Positions 20,867 to 30,628 are shown, counted from the first letter of the stretch. The stretch is DNA of 64,000 nt from Phycisphaerales bacterium (GCA_013360675.1 JABWBB010000006.1:17949-81948); one strand, 5' to 3'. Notes: generated from the sequence alone by a model not told the origin. A program made the numbers and translations.

Positions 20867-23559
20867 AGACCATCGCGGTGGTGGTCGCGTATGCACGCAG
20901 GACATGTATTCATTTCCTCATGAGCCAGCCCGATGAAGCCTCCCGCCCGTCCAACGCCTCGCGCACCACGCGCGAGCGTGACCTGATCGAGGGGGCACTC
21001 CGCCAGGCGCAGGCCCGCACGTCGGCGTCGGGATCTGTGCCGGAACTGCCACCCACAGAGACGTTTCCGGGCTACGAGGTGATCCGTCCGTTGCACAAGG
21101 GCGGGCGGGGGCTGGGGTACCTGGCGATCCAAGCCGGATCTTCGCGCAAAGTGGCGATCCGTGTGCTTCAGGATGGAGCCTCAATTGGGCCGCGCGGGCG
21201 TGCGAGACTCGAGCGTGAGGCGGCCATCCTGAGTGAGTTTGAGTACCCCGGCTTTGTGCGGCTGCTCGAGTCTGGCTGGACCCAAGCGGGCGAGTTTTTC
21301 TATGTGCTCGACATGGCGGCGGGACGACGCCTCGAAGATGCGATCGAGGCCAAGGAGCGGCCGACTCCGGAAGAGGCCCTGCGGCTTGTCGCTGGGATCT
21401 GCGATGCGGTGAACGCGGCGCATCTGCGAGGGATTGTGCATCGTGATCTGAAACCCGCGATCATCCGGCTGAACGCCGAGGGCGAGCCGCTCATCGGGGA
21501 TTTCGGGTTGGTGAAGCTCGCGTGGAGCGACACCGGCGATGCCGCCGCACACCGGCTGATCCTGACGGGGCAGCACACCGGCTCGCTCTCATGGGCCAGT
21601 CCAGAGCAGGCCGCGGGCGACGATTCAAAGGTTGATGTGCGTACGGACGTGTACGCGCTGGGCGTGATGCTCTACCAGTTGCTGGCGGGGACATTTCCCT
21701 ACAACGTGTATGCGAGCGCCCGGACGACGCTCGACGCCATTCTCAATGCCACGCCCAAGCCCCTGGGGCTGAGCCGCACGCACCACAAGGCCGAGATCGA
21801 GGCGATCGTGAGCCGTTGCCTGGCTAAGGCGCCGGGCGATCGCTACCAGAGTGCGGGCGAACTGGCGTGCGATATCCGGCGAGTGCTCGGCGGCGAGGCT
21901 GTCGACGCGATGCGACGGAACAGGGCGTACGTGCTGTCGAAGGCGCTGCGTCCCTATCGAGCGTGGGTCGTCGTCGGGGTTGTGGGGATCGTGGGGCTTG
22001 GTGCTGTTGTGGGGTACATGGGCGTGAAGTTCCGACAGGCTTCGAGTGCCCTGGCCGAAGAAGCAAAGGCCAGGGTTGAGGCCCAGGCCATGGGCGAACA
22101 GGTTCAGGCGCAGCGCGCCAGGTCTGTAGAGAATCATCACGCGGCCCATGCGAGCTTGCTCGCAGTGATGCACGATCTGGGTGAACTCCTCGACGACTTG
22201 GCCGGCGGCACGCGGGCGATCGACTCGCTTATGCATCAGTCCCGGGCCTACCTGGAACAACTGCGGATTGATGCGGGTGATGATCCACGATTACTGCTCG
22301 ACCTCGCGCTGACGCACGAGACGATCGGGGAGATCCGGATCATGACGCAACTGCTCGCCCGGGGGGACGATCCCGATGCGAACGAGCACTTCGGCAAGGC
22401 CGCTTCAATCCGAGCGGCATTGCTGGAACGCCTGCCCGACGACCCGCATGTGCAGGCGGGCAGCGCTCGCAGCAGTGTAATCTCGGCCAGGTTCCTGAGC
22501 GAGCGGGGCGAGCACGAGGCTGCCGTGGTGGAGTATCTGCGGGCGCGTGAGGGATACGAACGGGCGATCGCACTCCTGGGGAAACCCGCGACGGATGAGG
22601 ATGCCGCACGCTGGTTGGCCTGGCGGGCGGAGGTGATCGCGCGTCGTGGGGATGAACTCATCCGCCAGGGAGGGTTGGCGTCTGATCCGGAAGCCTGGAC
22701 GCGGATGGTCAATGATGCCGAGCACTGTTATGACGAGGCCTCGCGGTTCTTTCGGGCGGTCATCGATCGTGATCCATTCAACATCGTGGCGAACCGCGGG
22801 CTTGGAGCGTTGATCGATCGGCGATCAGAAGTGCTCGCTGAAGTCGGTCGTGCCTGGTTCGCCCGGTCGGCAACGACGGATGAGACGAGGCGAGGTGAAG
22901 TGCTGCAGAATGCGATCGATCGATTCCGCGAGAGCGGCGAGGTGGCGCGGCAGGCGATGGCCGAACTCGAGCGGCGGACGGGGAGCCAGACGCCGAGCGT
23001 TCAGCATGGCCGCGAGTTGCTCCGGGCGGCGCTGCACGCGGGACGCTCTCACCGCGAGGTCGCGCACACGCTAGAACTCATCCGCCCGGGGTCAACGAGC
23101 GACGATCACGCGCGTGCGCTGGCGATGTTTGAGCGGGCCTTGTCCCTGGCCCGAGGGCTGGCCTCCGGGTCCCCCCGCAGCCTTGCGGCGCGACGCGATC
23201 TGGCCGAATGTCTTGCACTGATTGGGGTGCAATCGCAGAGCGTCGGACGGCTCGATCAGGCCCTGGCTTCGATGCGAGAGGCGATCGAGATTCGTGCCTC
23301 GATCTTCGCGGCGGATGAAACCCCACGCAATGCGTGGGACCTGGCCAAAGCACTGTCAGATGGCGCGGCGATCGCCGCCCGGGCCCCGCAACGAGAAGGG
23401 GATGCTGAACTCACGCAAGCGTTGGAGTGGTACGCGCAATCGATGGCGCACCTCCAAGGATTGCACGATCGGGGCTTGCTCGCCGGTGACGATCCGCTCC
23501 TGGTCTGGACCATGACGGCATTCGCCTCGATCCGGGCCCGTGAGAAGGGCTCCCCCTGA
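20863..23559 (+). CDS. Membrane protein with kinase-like domain (predicted pseudokinase) and TPR region
   Basis: An 898-residue protein coupled to the upstream sigma gene by an ATGA overlap; an in-frame ATG at 20920 is an alternative start. Residues about 71-342 form an eukaryotic-like Ser/Thr kinase domain. HRDLKP (193-198) and DFG (213-215) are present, but the conserved VAIK lysine is Arg100 (VAIR), and the catalytic-loop Asn is Ile200 (HRDLKPAII). The glycine loop is also weak (KGGRGLGYL). Kinase activity is therefore doubtful, and a signalling scaffold is more likely. One membrane helix follows (about 368-386), then coiled coil and TPR-like repeats outside. It probably regulates the sigma factor. 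Confidence 0.85.
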   Translation: MKTIAVVVAYARRTCIHFLMSQPDEASRPSNASRTTRERDLIEGALRQAQARTSASGSVPELPPTETFPGYEVIRPLHKGGRGLGYLAIQAGSSRKVAIRVLQDGASIGPRGRARLEREAAILSEFEYPGFVRLLESGWTQAGEFFYVLDMAAGRRLEDAIEAKERPTPEEALRLVAGICDAVNAAHLRGIVHRDLKPAIIRLNAEGEPLIGDFGLVKLAWSDTGDAAAHRLILTGQHTGSLSWASPEQAAGDDSKVDVRTDVYALGVMLYQLLAGTFPYNVYASARTTLDAILNATPKPLGLSRTHHKAEIEAIVSRCLAKAPGDRYQSAGELACDIRRVLGGEAVDAMRRNRAYVLSKALRPYRAWVVVGVVGIVGLGAVVGYMGVKFRQASSALAEEAKARVEAQAMGEQVQAQRARSVENHHAAHASLLAVMHDLGELLDDLAGGTRAIDSLMHQSRAYLEQLRIDAGDDPRLLLDLALTHETIGEIRIMTQLLARGDDPDANEHFGKAASIRAALLERLPDDPHVQAGSARSSVISARFLSERGEHEAAVVEYLRAREGYERAIALLGKPATDEDAARWLAWRAEVIARRGDELIRQGGLASDPEAWTRMVNDAEHCYDEASRFFRAVIDRDPFNIVANRGLGALIDRRSEVLAEVGRAWFARSATTDETRRGEVLQNAIDRFRESGEVARQAMAELERRTGSQTPSVQHGRELLRAALHAGRSHREVAHTLELIRPGSTSDDHARALAMFERALSLARGLASGSPRSLAARRDLAECLALIGVQSQSVGRLDQALASMREAIEIRASIFAADETPRNAWDLAKALSDGAAIAARAPQREGDAELTQALEWYAQSMAHLQGLHDRGLLAGDDPLLVWTMTAFASIRAREKGSP

Positions 23560-23631
23560 CGGTGCCAGCGATCTCCCGCGGGCATCCATGGAGGAATACC
23601 ACCGGCGTTCGCCGCTACTATTGACCCGTTG

Positions 23632-23703
23632 GCCGCCTTAGCTCAGTGGTAGAGCAGCGCTTTTGTAAAGCGCGGGTCGCAGGTTCAAGTCCTGTAGGCG
23701 GCT
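23632..23703 (+). tRNA. tRNA-Thr (anticodon UGU)
   Basis: A 72-nt cloverleaf: acceptor GCCGCCT paired with AGGCGGC; D arm starting GCTCAGTGGTAGAGC; anticodon stem GCGCT/AGCGC with loop TTTGTAA (anticodon TGT); and T arm GCAGG-TTCAAGT-CCTGT. The discriminator base is T. The CCA end is not encoded. No promoter is obvious. Confidence 0.95.
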
Positions 23704-23761
23704 TTGTTTCAGGCATTGCGCGAGCGTGATCGCGGCACCCCCGACACGATCCCAGCGCACC

Positions 23762-23795
23762 AAGAAAAACCCCGCGGGCGTTGAGTCCCGCGGGG
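23762..23795 (-). terminator. Factor-independent terminator for the PEP-CTERM-like gene
   Basis: A 9-bp stem CCCCGCGGG (23770-23778) / CCCGCGGGG (23787-23795) has an 8-base loop. On the minus strand it is followed by a run of T (complement of AAAAA at 23765-23769). It lies 70 bp after the stop of the minus-strand gene at 23869. Confidence 0.8.
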
Positions 23796-23868
23796 CTTGA
23801 GTTGGAGCAACGGTGACGCAGCGCGGGCGGGAGAGTCCCGCGCACGCCGCCCTCGCACCTGGTTCGCC

Positions 23869-24630
23869 TTAACGCCGGCGGCGGCACGCGCCCAGACCCG
23901 CCAGGGACAGCAGCGCCAGTGTGCCGGGTGTGGGAACGATCGAGCCCAGCGAGACACCCACCCCATCGCCCGAGGTGTGATCGAAGTGGACGGTGAGCGA
24001 TGAGACCGCGTCGTCGATGCGCACCACGCCCATGCCCGTGTTCCACCACGGATCCTGCCCGCCCGGGCCCGTCAGCGAGTTGTGCATCTGGAAGATGCCC
24101 GCCCCGGGGATGAACTGGGTGGGGCCGACGGCGGTGGGGTTGAAATCACCCAGGAACGTGCCGTTCTGGTTGACGGTGGCCAGCGTCATGGCGTCGGCGA
24201 CGGTCTCGCCCGGCAGCGGGTTGCGCCGCCCAAGGCCAAAGACCGTCAGCGCGAGCTGCCCCGCGGGGACCGTGCCCGAGAAGGTGAAGGTGACGCTCCA
24301 CGACGAGTTCACCGCACCTGAAAAGCCCCAGTTGGTGCGGGCCAGGCCTTCGTGATTCGCCCAGGCGTAGGTATCGGGGCCGTTGACCACCGAGCCGTTC
24401 TGGAACGGACCATACTGCTGGCGCGCCTCGAGGAAGTCGGAGTGGGCCGTGTACGACATCGTGACGGGGCCCACGCCCGGCAGCGAGTAGTTGCCCACGA
24501 ACGGGGGCGGGTTGCCGATGGGCGTGGGGGCCAGCGACATCCAGTTGATCGTGTAGTTCGTGCCCAGGGCGGAGCCCGCGGCGCAGGACAGAACCAGACC
24601 GGTCACGGCGATACCAATGCGAGTCTTCAT
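23869..24630 (-). CDS. PEP-CTERM-like anchored secreted protein
   Basis: A 253-residue protein with a Sec signal peptide (MKTRIGIAVTGLVLSCAAGSALG) and a C-terminal VPTPGTLALLSLAGLGACRRRR region. This is a PTP/PEP-like motif, a short hydrophobic helix and an arginine cluster: the sorting signal for exosortase-dependent anchoring, of the form common in Phycisphaerae. The body is rich in beta-strand and Asn/Gly, without recognisable enzyme motifs. A GGGAGA ribosome binding site precedes the ATG at 24630. Function unknown. Confidence 0.75.
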   Translation of the reverse strand: MKTRIGIAVTGLVLSCAAGSALGTNYTINWMSLAPTPIGNPPPFVGNYSLPGVGPVTMSYTAHSDFLEARQQYGPFQNGSVVNGPDTYAWANHEGLARTNWGFSGAVNSSWSVTFTFSGTVPAGQLALTVFGLGRRNPLPGETVADAMTLATVNQNGTFLGDFNPTAVGPTQFIPGAGIFQMHNSLTGPGGQDPWWNTGMGVVRIDDAVSSLTVHFDHTSGDGVGVSLGSIVPTPGTLALLSLAGLGACRRRR

Positions 24631-24843
24631 GTCTTGTCTCCCGAAAGACACACTGTTCCGGCGGCCCTCCAGGTGCCGCACGGGACGAGGCTCTGACTCT
24701 CCTCCTACAAGGAAAACCAAGGGTCGTCGAAGGGACTTGCCCGCCAGCTCTGGAACCTTGCAGGTCAAGAGGAAGAAATTGTGTATCGCCGCAGGGGTGG
24801 CGGCGCTGACCAGGCTCGGCAGGAGCCCGGGTACACTTGCGCC

Positions 24844-25413
24844 ATGCAATCCAAGGCCACCAACGTCAAGGATTACCTCGCCGAACTTCCCCCAGAGCGG
24901 CGAGCCGCGATCGAGAAGGTTCACAAGGTCATCCTCGCCAACCTGGACAAGGATTTCAAAGAGGGAATGCAGTACGGCATGATCTGCTATGCCGTGCCCC
25001 ACTCGGTGTATCCGCCGGGGTATCACTGCGACCCGAAGCAGCCGCTGCCCTACGCGGGGCTGGCCTCGCAGAAGAACTACATGTCGCTGTACATCATGTC
25101 GTCCTACGGCAACGAGAGCAGCGAGAACTGGCTGCGTGAGGAGTTTGCTAAGGCCGGCAAAAAGCTCGACATGGGCAAATGCTGCATCCGCTTCAAGAAA
25201 CTCGACGACCTGCCCCTGGACGTGATCGGCAAGGCCATCAAACGGGTCACGGCGGCGGAGTACATCAAGTTCTACGAGGCGAACATCAAGGGCCAGCCCA
25301 GGAACGCGGCCAAGACTACGAAAAGGTCCGCGGCCAAAGCGAACACGAAGAGCAGCAAGGTACCCGCGAAGAAAGTGACAAAGAAGTCCGCGAAAAAGAC
25401 TCGGTCGAAGTAG
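24844..25413 (+). CDS. DUF1801-domain protein with lysine-rich tail
   Basis: A 189-residue product. Residues about 7-150 match the DUF1801 pattern: VKDYLAELPPERRAAIEKVHKVILANL, GMQYGMICYAVPHSVYPPGYHC, YAGLASQKNYMSLYIM, and MGKCCIRFKKLDDLPLDVIGKAIKRV. This family is a small alpha/beta fold of unknown activity, often with YdhG-type relatives. The last 35 residues are almost only Lys, Ala, Ser and Thr (KKVTKKSAKKTRSK), like a histone-H1-type tail, and could bind nucleic acid. It is followed 45 bp later by argH. Confidence 0.75.
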   Translation: MQSKATNVKDYLAELPPERRAAIEKVHKVILANLDKDFKEGMQYGMICYAVPHSVYPPGYHCDPKQPLPYAGLASQKNYMSLYIMSSYGNESSENWLREEFAKAGKKLDMGKCCIRFKKLDDLPLDVIGKAIKRVTAAEYIKFYEANIKGQPRNAAKTTKRSAAKANTKSSKVPAKKVTKKSAKKTRSK

Positions 25414-25458
25414 TTCAAGCGCGACCCGCGTGGTCGAACCAGAATCGAAAGGGCCGCG

Positions 25459-26856
25459 ATGGCGTTATGGGGTGGACGATTCGAGAGTGGGCCCGATGCG
25501 TTGTTCCGTGCGCTCAATGACTCGCTGGGCTTTGACTATCGCCTGGCCCTGTGCGACATCGATGGGTCGGTGGGGTGGGCGCGGGCAATCTGTCGTGCGG
25601 GCGTGCTTACGCCCGCGGAACTCACCACCCTCGAGGGAGCCTTGCGCGAACTGCGGGGCCGTGTCGAGAAGGACCCGTCACGGCCACGGAGTGCAAACGA
25701 CGAAGACATCCACTCGTGGGTTGAGCGAAACCTGATCGAGATGGTCGGCGACCTGGGAAAGAAACTGCACACGGGCCGCAGCCGCAATGATCAGGTGGCG
25801 ACCGATCTGCGCTTGTGGACGCGTGGGGCGATCGACGAGCGGCTGGCCGAGATCGACGACTGCCGCCGGGCGCTGCTCGATCTGGGCACGCGAGAGCGCG
25901 GCACCGTCCTGCCCGGCTATACGCACCTGCAACGGGCCCAGCCGGTGTTGCTGGCCCACTGGGCCTTGGCCTATGCCGAGATGCTCGAACGTGACGCCGC
26001 GAGGCTGGCCGACGCACGCGCCCGCGTCAACGTCTGCCCGCTGGGGAGCGGCGCATTGGCGGGGACGGCGTACTCGATCGACCGGGCCGCACTCGCGAAA
26101 GATCTGGGCTTCGACGCCCCGACGCGAAACAGCCTTGATGCCGTCAGCGACCGTGATTTCGTCGTCGAGACGCTCGGCGCGTGCGCTCTGTGCGCGGCTC
26201 ATTTGTCGCGCCTGGGCGAGGACCTCATCCTCTACGCCACGCAAGAGTTTGGCTTCTTTGAACACGCCGACAAGGTGAGCAGCGGCAGCTCGCTCATGCC
26301 CCAGAAGAAGAACCCCGACGCGGCGGAGTTGCTCCGCGGCAAGGCTAGTCGTGTCACAGGGGCGCTCGTGTCGATTCTGACCACGCTCAAGGGTCTGCCC
26401 CTCGCGTACAACAAAGACCTGCAGGAGGACAAGGAGCCGCTCTTCGATGCGATGGATCATCTGTCGCTGTCGCTGCGCGTCACGCCGGTGATCCTCGACG
26501 GGTTGAAGGTACGGCGCGAGGTCTGCCGTCGCGCGGCGCAGGGCGGCTACTCCAATGCGACAGACCTGGCGGATTATCTCGTGGGCAAGGGGGTTCCCTT
26601 CCGCGACGCGCACGAGCAGGTGGGGCACGCGGTGCGCAGGGCTCTCGTGCTCAATGTCGCGCTCGAAGAGATGCCGCTGGATGCGCTGCGCGAGGTCGCG
26701 CCGGCCTGCGGGGCCGATGTCTTTGAGCGACTGACGATCGAGGCGGGGATGTCGCGCCGAGAAGTTTCCGGCGGCACGGGCCCGGGCGCGGTCGAGGCTG
26801 CGTTGAAAGAGGCCCGCACGAGGCTCGATGCGTCGCGGCGCTCGCGCCGCGCGTAA
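25459..26856 (+). CDS. argH: Argininosuccinate lyase
   Basis: A 465-residue enzyme that splits argininosuccinate into arginine and fumarate in the last step of arginine synthesis. Family marks are the start MALWGGRFE, HTGRSRNDQVATDLRLW, YTHLQRAQPVLLAHW, and the signature SSLMPQKKNPDAAELLRGK, which contains the flexible catalytic loop serine. Length is normal. The next gene starts 8 bp after its stop, suggesting a shared transcript with the UDP-sugar pyrophosphorylase and the hydrolase. Confidence 0.93.
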   Translation: MALWGGRFESGPDALFRALNDSLGFDYRLALCDIDGSVGWARAICRAGVLTPAELTTLEGALRELRGRVEKDPSRPRSANDEDIHSWVERNLIEMVGDLGKKLHTGRSRNDQVATDLRLWTRGAIDERLAEIDDCRRALLDLGTRERGTVLPGYTHLQRAQPVLLAHWALAYAEMLERDAARLADARARVNVCPLGSGALAGTAYSIDRAALAKDLGFDAPTRNSLDAVSDRDFVVETLGACALCAAHLSRLGEDLILYATQEFGFFEHADKVSSGSSLMPQKKNPDAAELLRGKASRVTGALVSILTTLKGLPLAYNKDLQEDKEPLFDAMDHLSLSLRVTPVILDGLKVRREVCRRAAQGGYSNATDLADYLVGKGVPFRDAHEQVGHAVRRALVLNVALEEMPLDALREVAPACGADVFERLTIEAGMSRREVSGGTGPGAVEAALKEARTRLDASRRSRRA

Positions 26857-26864
26857 AATGCGCA

Positions 26865-28295
26865 ATGACGAACTTCAACGAGTGGCGTTCGCGCCTCGAC
26901 ATGATCAACCAGGGGCACGTACTGGCGGGGTGGGCCAGCCTCGCGCCCGAGCGACAGAAGGCGCTGCTGGATCAACTCGCGGGGATCGACCTCGAGGAAC
27001 TCCCCACGCTGGTGAAGGCGTATGTCCTGAGCAAGCCCGCCGCGGCGTTGCCTCCGGACCTGCGCCCCGCCCGGTACTACCCGTATGACGCGAGCGGGGC
27101 GTTTCGACCGTGGGACCGCGCCGCCTACAAGCACGCGGGCGAGGACCTGATCCGGCGCGGCAAGGTCGCGGCGTTTGTCGTGGCCGGTGGGCAGGGGTCG
27201 CGCCTGGGCTACGAAGGGCCCAAGGGGTGCTATCCCGCCGGGGCGGTGACCGATGCGCCCTTGTTCGAGATCTTCGCCCAGGGCATCCTTGCCACACGCC
27301 GCAGGTATTCGACCAGCGTGCCCTGGTACATCATGACCAGCCCGCTCAACCACGCACAGACCGTGGCCTTCTTCGAGGCCAACGGCTTCTTCGGCCTGCC
27401 TCGGAGTGATGTCATGTTCCTGCCCCAGGGCGTCATGCCCTCGCTCGACATCGCGACCGGGCGCATGCTCATGGCCGCCCCGGGCGAGATCGCGACCAAC
27501 CCCGACGGGCATGGCGGGTGCGTGCGTGCGCTCGATCGGTCTGGCGCGCTGCGCGACATGGAAGAACGGGGCATCGAGCAACTTTCATATTTCCAGGTCG
27601 ACAACCCCCTCGTCCGCGTGATCGATCCGGTCTTCATCGGGCTTCATGCCGCCGCGCCGGATTCGTCGGGCGAGATGTCGAGCAAGATGCTCGCCAAGGC
27701 CGGGCCCGATGAAAAGGTGGGCGTCTTCTGCGAGGCGGGGGGCAAGACCCGCGTGATCGAGTATTCCGACATGCCCGCGCCGATCGTCACCGCGAAGCGC
27801 GACGACGGCTCGCTTCTCTACAACGCCGGCTCGATCGCGATCCACATCATCTCGGTCGAGTTTCTCGGGCGGCTGGCACGCGACCCCAGGTTTGAACTCC
27901 CCTGGCACCGGGCCGAAAAGAAGGTCGCGTGCGTCGACCCGGCCACGGGCAAGCCGCTCAACCCGACGGTCAACAATGCGGTGAAGTTGGAACGATTTGT
28001 GTTTGACGCGCTGGAACTCTGCCGCGCGTCGATCGTGCTCGAGACCGACCGGGTGGAGGAGTTTGCGCCGATCAAGAACGCGACGGGCGTGGACAGCGCC
28101 CAGTCCTGTCGCGAGATCCAGACGCAGCGAGCTGCACGCTGGCTCGCCGCCGCCGGTGTCGAGATCCCGCGCACGCCCGACGGCAGGCCCGATTGCGTGC
28201 TCGAGATACGCCCGGGCACGGCGTTGTGCGCCCAAGATCTGCAGAGCGACGAGATCCCACGCCGGATCGAGCGCGGCGAGAAGCGGGTTTTCTAG
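26865..28295 (+). CDS. UDP-sugar pyrophosphorylase (UDPGP family)
   Basis: A 476-residue nucleotidyltransferase of the UDPGP family that makes UDP-N-acetylglucosamine or UDP-glucose from UTP and the sugar phosphate. The nucleotide-binding loop is VVAGGQGSRLGYEGPKGCYP (residues about 105-124). Later motifs are PWYIMTSPLNH, the uridine/metal segment FLPQGVMPSLD, HGGCVRAL, YFQVDNPLV, and the substrate loop KMLAKAGPDEKVGVFC. The alternation GPKG..Y and QVDNPL resembles eukaryotic-type UAP1/AGX enzymes, so UDP-GlcNAc is the more likely product. It could supply envelope sugars. Confidence 0.85.
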   Translation: MTNFNEWRSRLDMINQGHVLAGWASLAPERQKALLDQLAGIDLEELPTLVKAYVLSKPAAALPPDLRPARYYPYDASGAFRPWDRAAYKHAGEDLIRRGKVAAFVVAGGQGSRLGYEGPKGCYPAGAVTDAPLFEIFAQGILATRRRYSTSVPWYIMTSPLNHAQTVAFFEANGFFGLPRSDVMFLPQGVMPSLDIATGRMLMAAPGEIATNPDGHGGCVRALDRSGALRDMEERGIEQLSYFQVDNPLVRVIDPVFIGLHAAAPDSSGEMSSKMLAKAGPDEKVGVFCEAGGKTRVIEYSDMPAPIVTAKRDDGSLLYNAGSIAIHIISVEFLGRLARDPRFELPWHRAEKKVACVDPATGKPLNPTVNNAVKLERFVFDALELCRASIVLETDRVEEFAPIKNATGVDSAQSCREIQTQRAARWLAAAGVEIPRTPDGRPDCVLEIRPGTALCAQDLQSDEIPRRIERGEKRVF

Positions 28296-28296
28296 C

Positions 28297-29115
28297 ATGC
28301 CGCCGATGATCGATCGTTTCCGCGAGTTCCCTCGGGCGCTGGCCGAGCAGGCCCGTGCCGTTCGCCTGGGCGATGTGCCCGTGATGCTCGCGCACCCAAA
28401 CTGGGAGCGCCCCGCCCCGGTCATGCTCTGGATGCACGGACGAACCGTGACCAAAGAACTCGACCCGGGGCGTTATCTCCGCATGATCCGCGCCGGGATT
28501 GGCGTCTGCGCGATCGACCTGCCCGGGCACGGCGAACGCTTCCGTCCCGAGGCTCAGACCCCCGCCGCGGCACTCGATGTGGTGGCAACGATGGCGAGTG
28601 AACTCGACGGCATTGTCGAGCACCTTGCCGCCGTGCCCTACGGGAATGTCTTTGATCTCGATCGCATGGGGATCGGCGGGATGTCGGCGGGCGGGATGGC
28701 CACGCTGATCCGGCTCTGCACGCCTCACCCCTTCGCGGCGGCCTGCGTCGAGGGCTCTTCGGGTTGGTTGGCTGGTCTGCAAGAGGCCCGCGAGGGCGGT
28801 TCGCTCGCGGGGGGGTGGGACCCCGCGTTGGTGGCACGCCTCGACCCGATCGGGCGCTTGGACGGGTTTCGTCCGGTGCCGATCCTCTTCCTGCACGCGT
28901 CAGAAGACGCAGTAGTGCCATGGGAGGTCCAATCCCGCTTCGTGGATGCGCTGAGGGCCAGGTACTCGCAAGCCGGCGCGGCGGGCGATCTGATCGAGGT
29001 GGTGACCTACCCACGCACGGGGGCCTTGAACGAGCACGCCGGGTTTGGCACGTTCTCGAACGATGCCAAAAATGCCCAGGTCGATTTCCTGGCCCGGCGG
29101 CTTGGCGCGCGTTGA
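28297..29115 (+). CDS. Alpha/beta hydrolase (dienelactone-hydrolase / acyl-esterase type)
   Basis: A 272-residue alpha/beta hydrolase with nucleophile elbow GMSAGG, oxyanion-side LWMHGRT and DLPGHGER, the acid in LFLHASEDAVVP, and the C-terminal catalytic histidine in NEHAGFG. The start codon lies one base after the stop of the upstream UDPGP gene, so the two are probably translated from one mRNA. No signal peptide is present, so it is cytosolic. The substrate cannot be inferred; an ester or peptide is possible. Confidence 0.75.
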   Translation: MPPMIDRFREFPRALAEQARAVRLGDVPVMLAHPNWERPAPVMLWMHGRTVTKELDPGRYLRMIRAGIGVCAIDLPGHGERFRPEAQTPAAALDVVATMASELDGIVEHLAAVPYGNVFDLDRMGIGGMSAGGMATLIRLCTPHPFAAACVEGSSGWLAGLQEAREGGSLAGGWDPALVARLDPIGRLDGFRPVPILFLHASEDAVVPWEVQSRFVDALRARYSQAGAAGDLIEVVTYPRTGALNEHAGFGTFSNDAKNAQVDFLARRLGAR

Positions 29116-29198
29116 TTCTGTTCTTTCCGGCGTGATCTGATACGCTGTGGGCCTCTTTCCCAGCGGTTGGTTTCCCATTTCAACTGGAGGTTCGGCGA

Positions 29199-30545
29199 AT
29201 GAAGCGGCACATGATCGGCATGATGGCGGCGTTCCTGGTGGCGGCGTCGGGGACCACGTTTGCCGCTCCTCCCACCGATGCGGATATCGAGGCACGCCTG
29301 AGCGCGTACAGCGAAGCGGTCAAGGGTCTATCACGCGACGACCGTACAGCCTTCGCCCAGGGCCGGGCCGAAGCGGCCAAGGCCGCGATCGCGGACCTGT
29401 CGATCGCCGAGGCCTCTGCGGCCCAGATCGAAAAACTGCGCGAGGTGCTGATGGGCGTTCCCGCCGCTCGCGAGAGCGTGAATGCCCGGCTTGCCGAGTT
29501 GAGCGCGGGCACGACGATGGATGCGGCCAAGGCCGCGATGCTGCGTCTGGACTACGCCAAGGTCGAGCCGGGCGAGAGCCCCGCCGCCACACAGGCCAAG
29601 TTCAGCGCGATGATCCGCGGGCTGTACATGGAAGCCGCGGACCACCCGGGCATGGGCGAGCTGCTCCTGGCGGGCCAGGGGACCGATCTCTTTTCCCGCC
29701 TGCGCATGGCCGACCAGTCATGGTTCGCCGATGGGCGACTGCTGGCCACGCTCGAGCGACTGCTGACGCTCAAACTCCCCGGCGCGACCGCGATCCGCGC
29801 CGTGTCGGCCTTCGAGGCGATGGCCGATGAAGACAGCGTCTCCCCCGAGGCCAAGGAGCGTATCCGCGGGCTGGTTCTTGCCCGCCTCGAAGGGGCGCTG
29901 GCTTCCGACGACGGCGCCGATGCAAGGATCAAGACCGGCATCGAGCGCCAGATCAAGTTCATCAACGGCGCCTTCGCCCGTGGCGCGCTCATCGGCAGCG
30001 ACGCGCCGTCGATGACTTTCGCCTGGTCGAGCACGACCGCCCCCATCGCCACGCTGGCGGACCTCAAGGGGAAGGTTGTCGTCGTTGACTTCTGGGCCAC
30101 GTGGTGCGGCCCGTGCATCTCGAGTTTCCCCAAGGTGCGCGAACTCGCCGCCCGCTACGAGGGCTACCCCGTGGTGGTGCTGGGCGTGACGAGCCTTCAA
30201 GGCTTCCACATGGAGCGCAAGCTCGAAGAGAAGACCTCCAAGCGCATCGACACCAAGGGCGAGCCCGCCAAGGAGCACGAGCTCATGGGCGCGTTCGTCA
30301 AGGACATGAACATGACCTGGCCCGTCGTCTTCAGCCAGGAAGAAGTCTTCAACCCCGAGTACGGCGTCAAGGGCATCCCCCATGTCGCCATCATCGACCC
30401 CGCGGGCAAGGTCCGCTTCAACGGGCTGCACCCCGGTTCCGACGCCGAGGGCAAGTACAACAAGATCGACGCGCTGCTCAAGGAGTTCAACCTCCCCGCG
30501 CCCGAGCCTGTTCCCGCCTCGGCGCCGGCCAAGAAGGGCGAGTAA
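29199..30545 (+). CDS. Exported TlpA-like thioredoxin-fold protein
   Basis: A 448-residue protein. The Sec signal peptide ends near TTFA (residue 22). A long helical, alanine-rich N-terminal region (about 30-260) precedes a TlpA/ResA thioredoxin domain (about 265-435), with the redox motif WCGPC (302-306) in VVVDFWATWCGPCISSFPKV and the cis-proline segment VKGIPHVAIIDPAGKV. It should act as a periplasmic disulfide reductase or oxidase for exported proteins or cytochrome maturation. The role of the long N-terminal region is unknown. Confidence 0.85.
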   Translation: MKRHMIGMMAAFLVAASGTTFAAPPTDADIEARLSAYSEAVKGLSRDDRTAFAQGRAEAAKAAIADLSIAEASAAQIEKLREVLMGVPAARESVNARLAELSAGTTMDAAKAAMLRLDYAKVEPGESPAATQAKFSAMIRGLYMEAADHPGMGELLLAGQGTDLFSRLRMADQSWFADGRLLATLERLLTLKLPGATAIRAVSAFEAMADEDSVSPEAKERIRGLVLARLEGALASDDGADARIKTGIERQIKFINGAFARGALIGSDAPSMTFAWSSTTAPIATLADLKGKVVVVDFWATWCGPCISSFPKVRELAARYEGYPVVVLGVTSLQGFHMERKLEEKTSKRIDTKGEPAKEHELMGAFVKDMNMTWPVVFSQEEVFNPEYGVKGIPHVAIIDPAGKVRFNGLHPGSDAEGKYNKIDALLKEFNLPAPEPVPASAPAKKGE

Positions 30546-30594
30546 CCCTCGCGCGACCGCGCGATCCCGACGCGCTACATTCACGCACGTTGCA

Positions 30595-30628
30595 GGCCCC
30601 CGCGCCCACCGGCGGGGGCCTTTCTTTT
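30595..30628 (+). terminator. Factor-independent terminator after the TlpA-like gene
   Basis: A perfect 9-bp stem GGCCCCCGC (30595-30603) / GCGGGGGCC (30612-30620) is followed by TTTCTTTT. It ends 14 bp before the start of the next gene. Confidence 0.85.
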
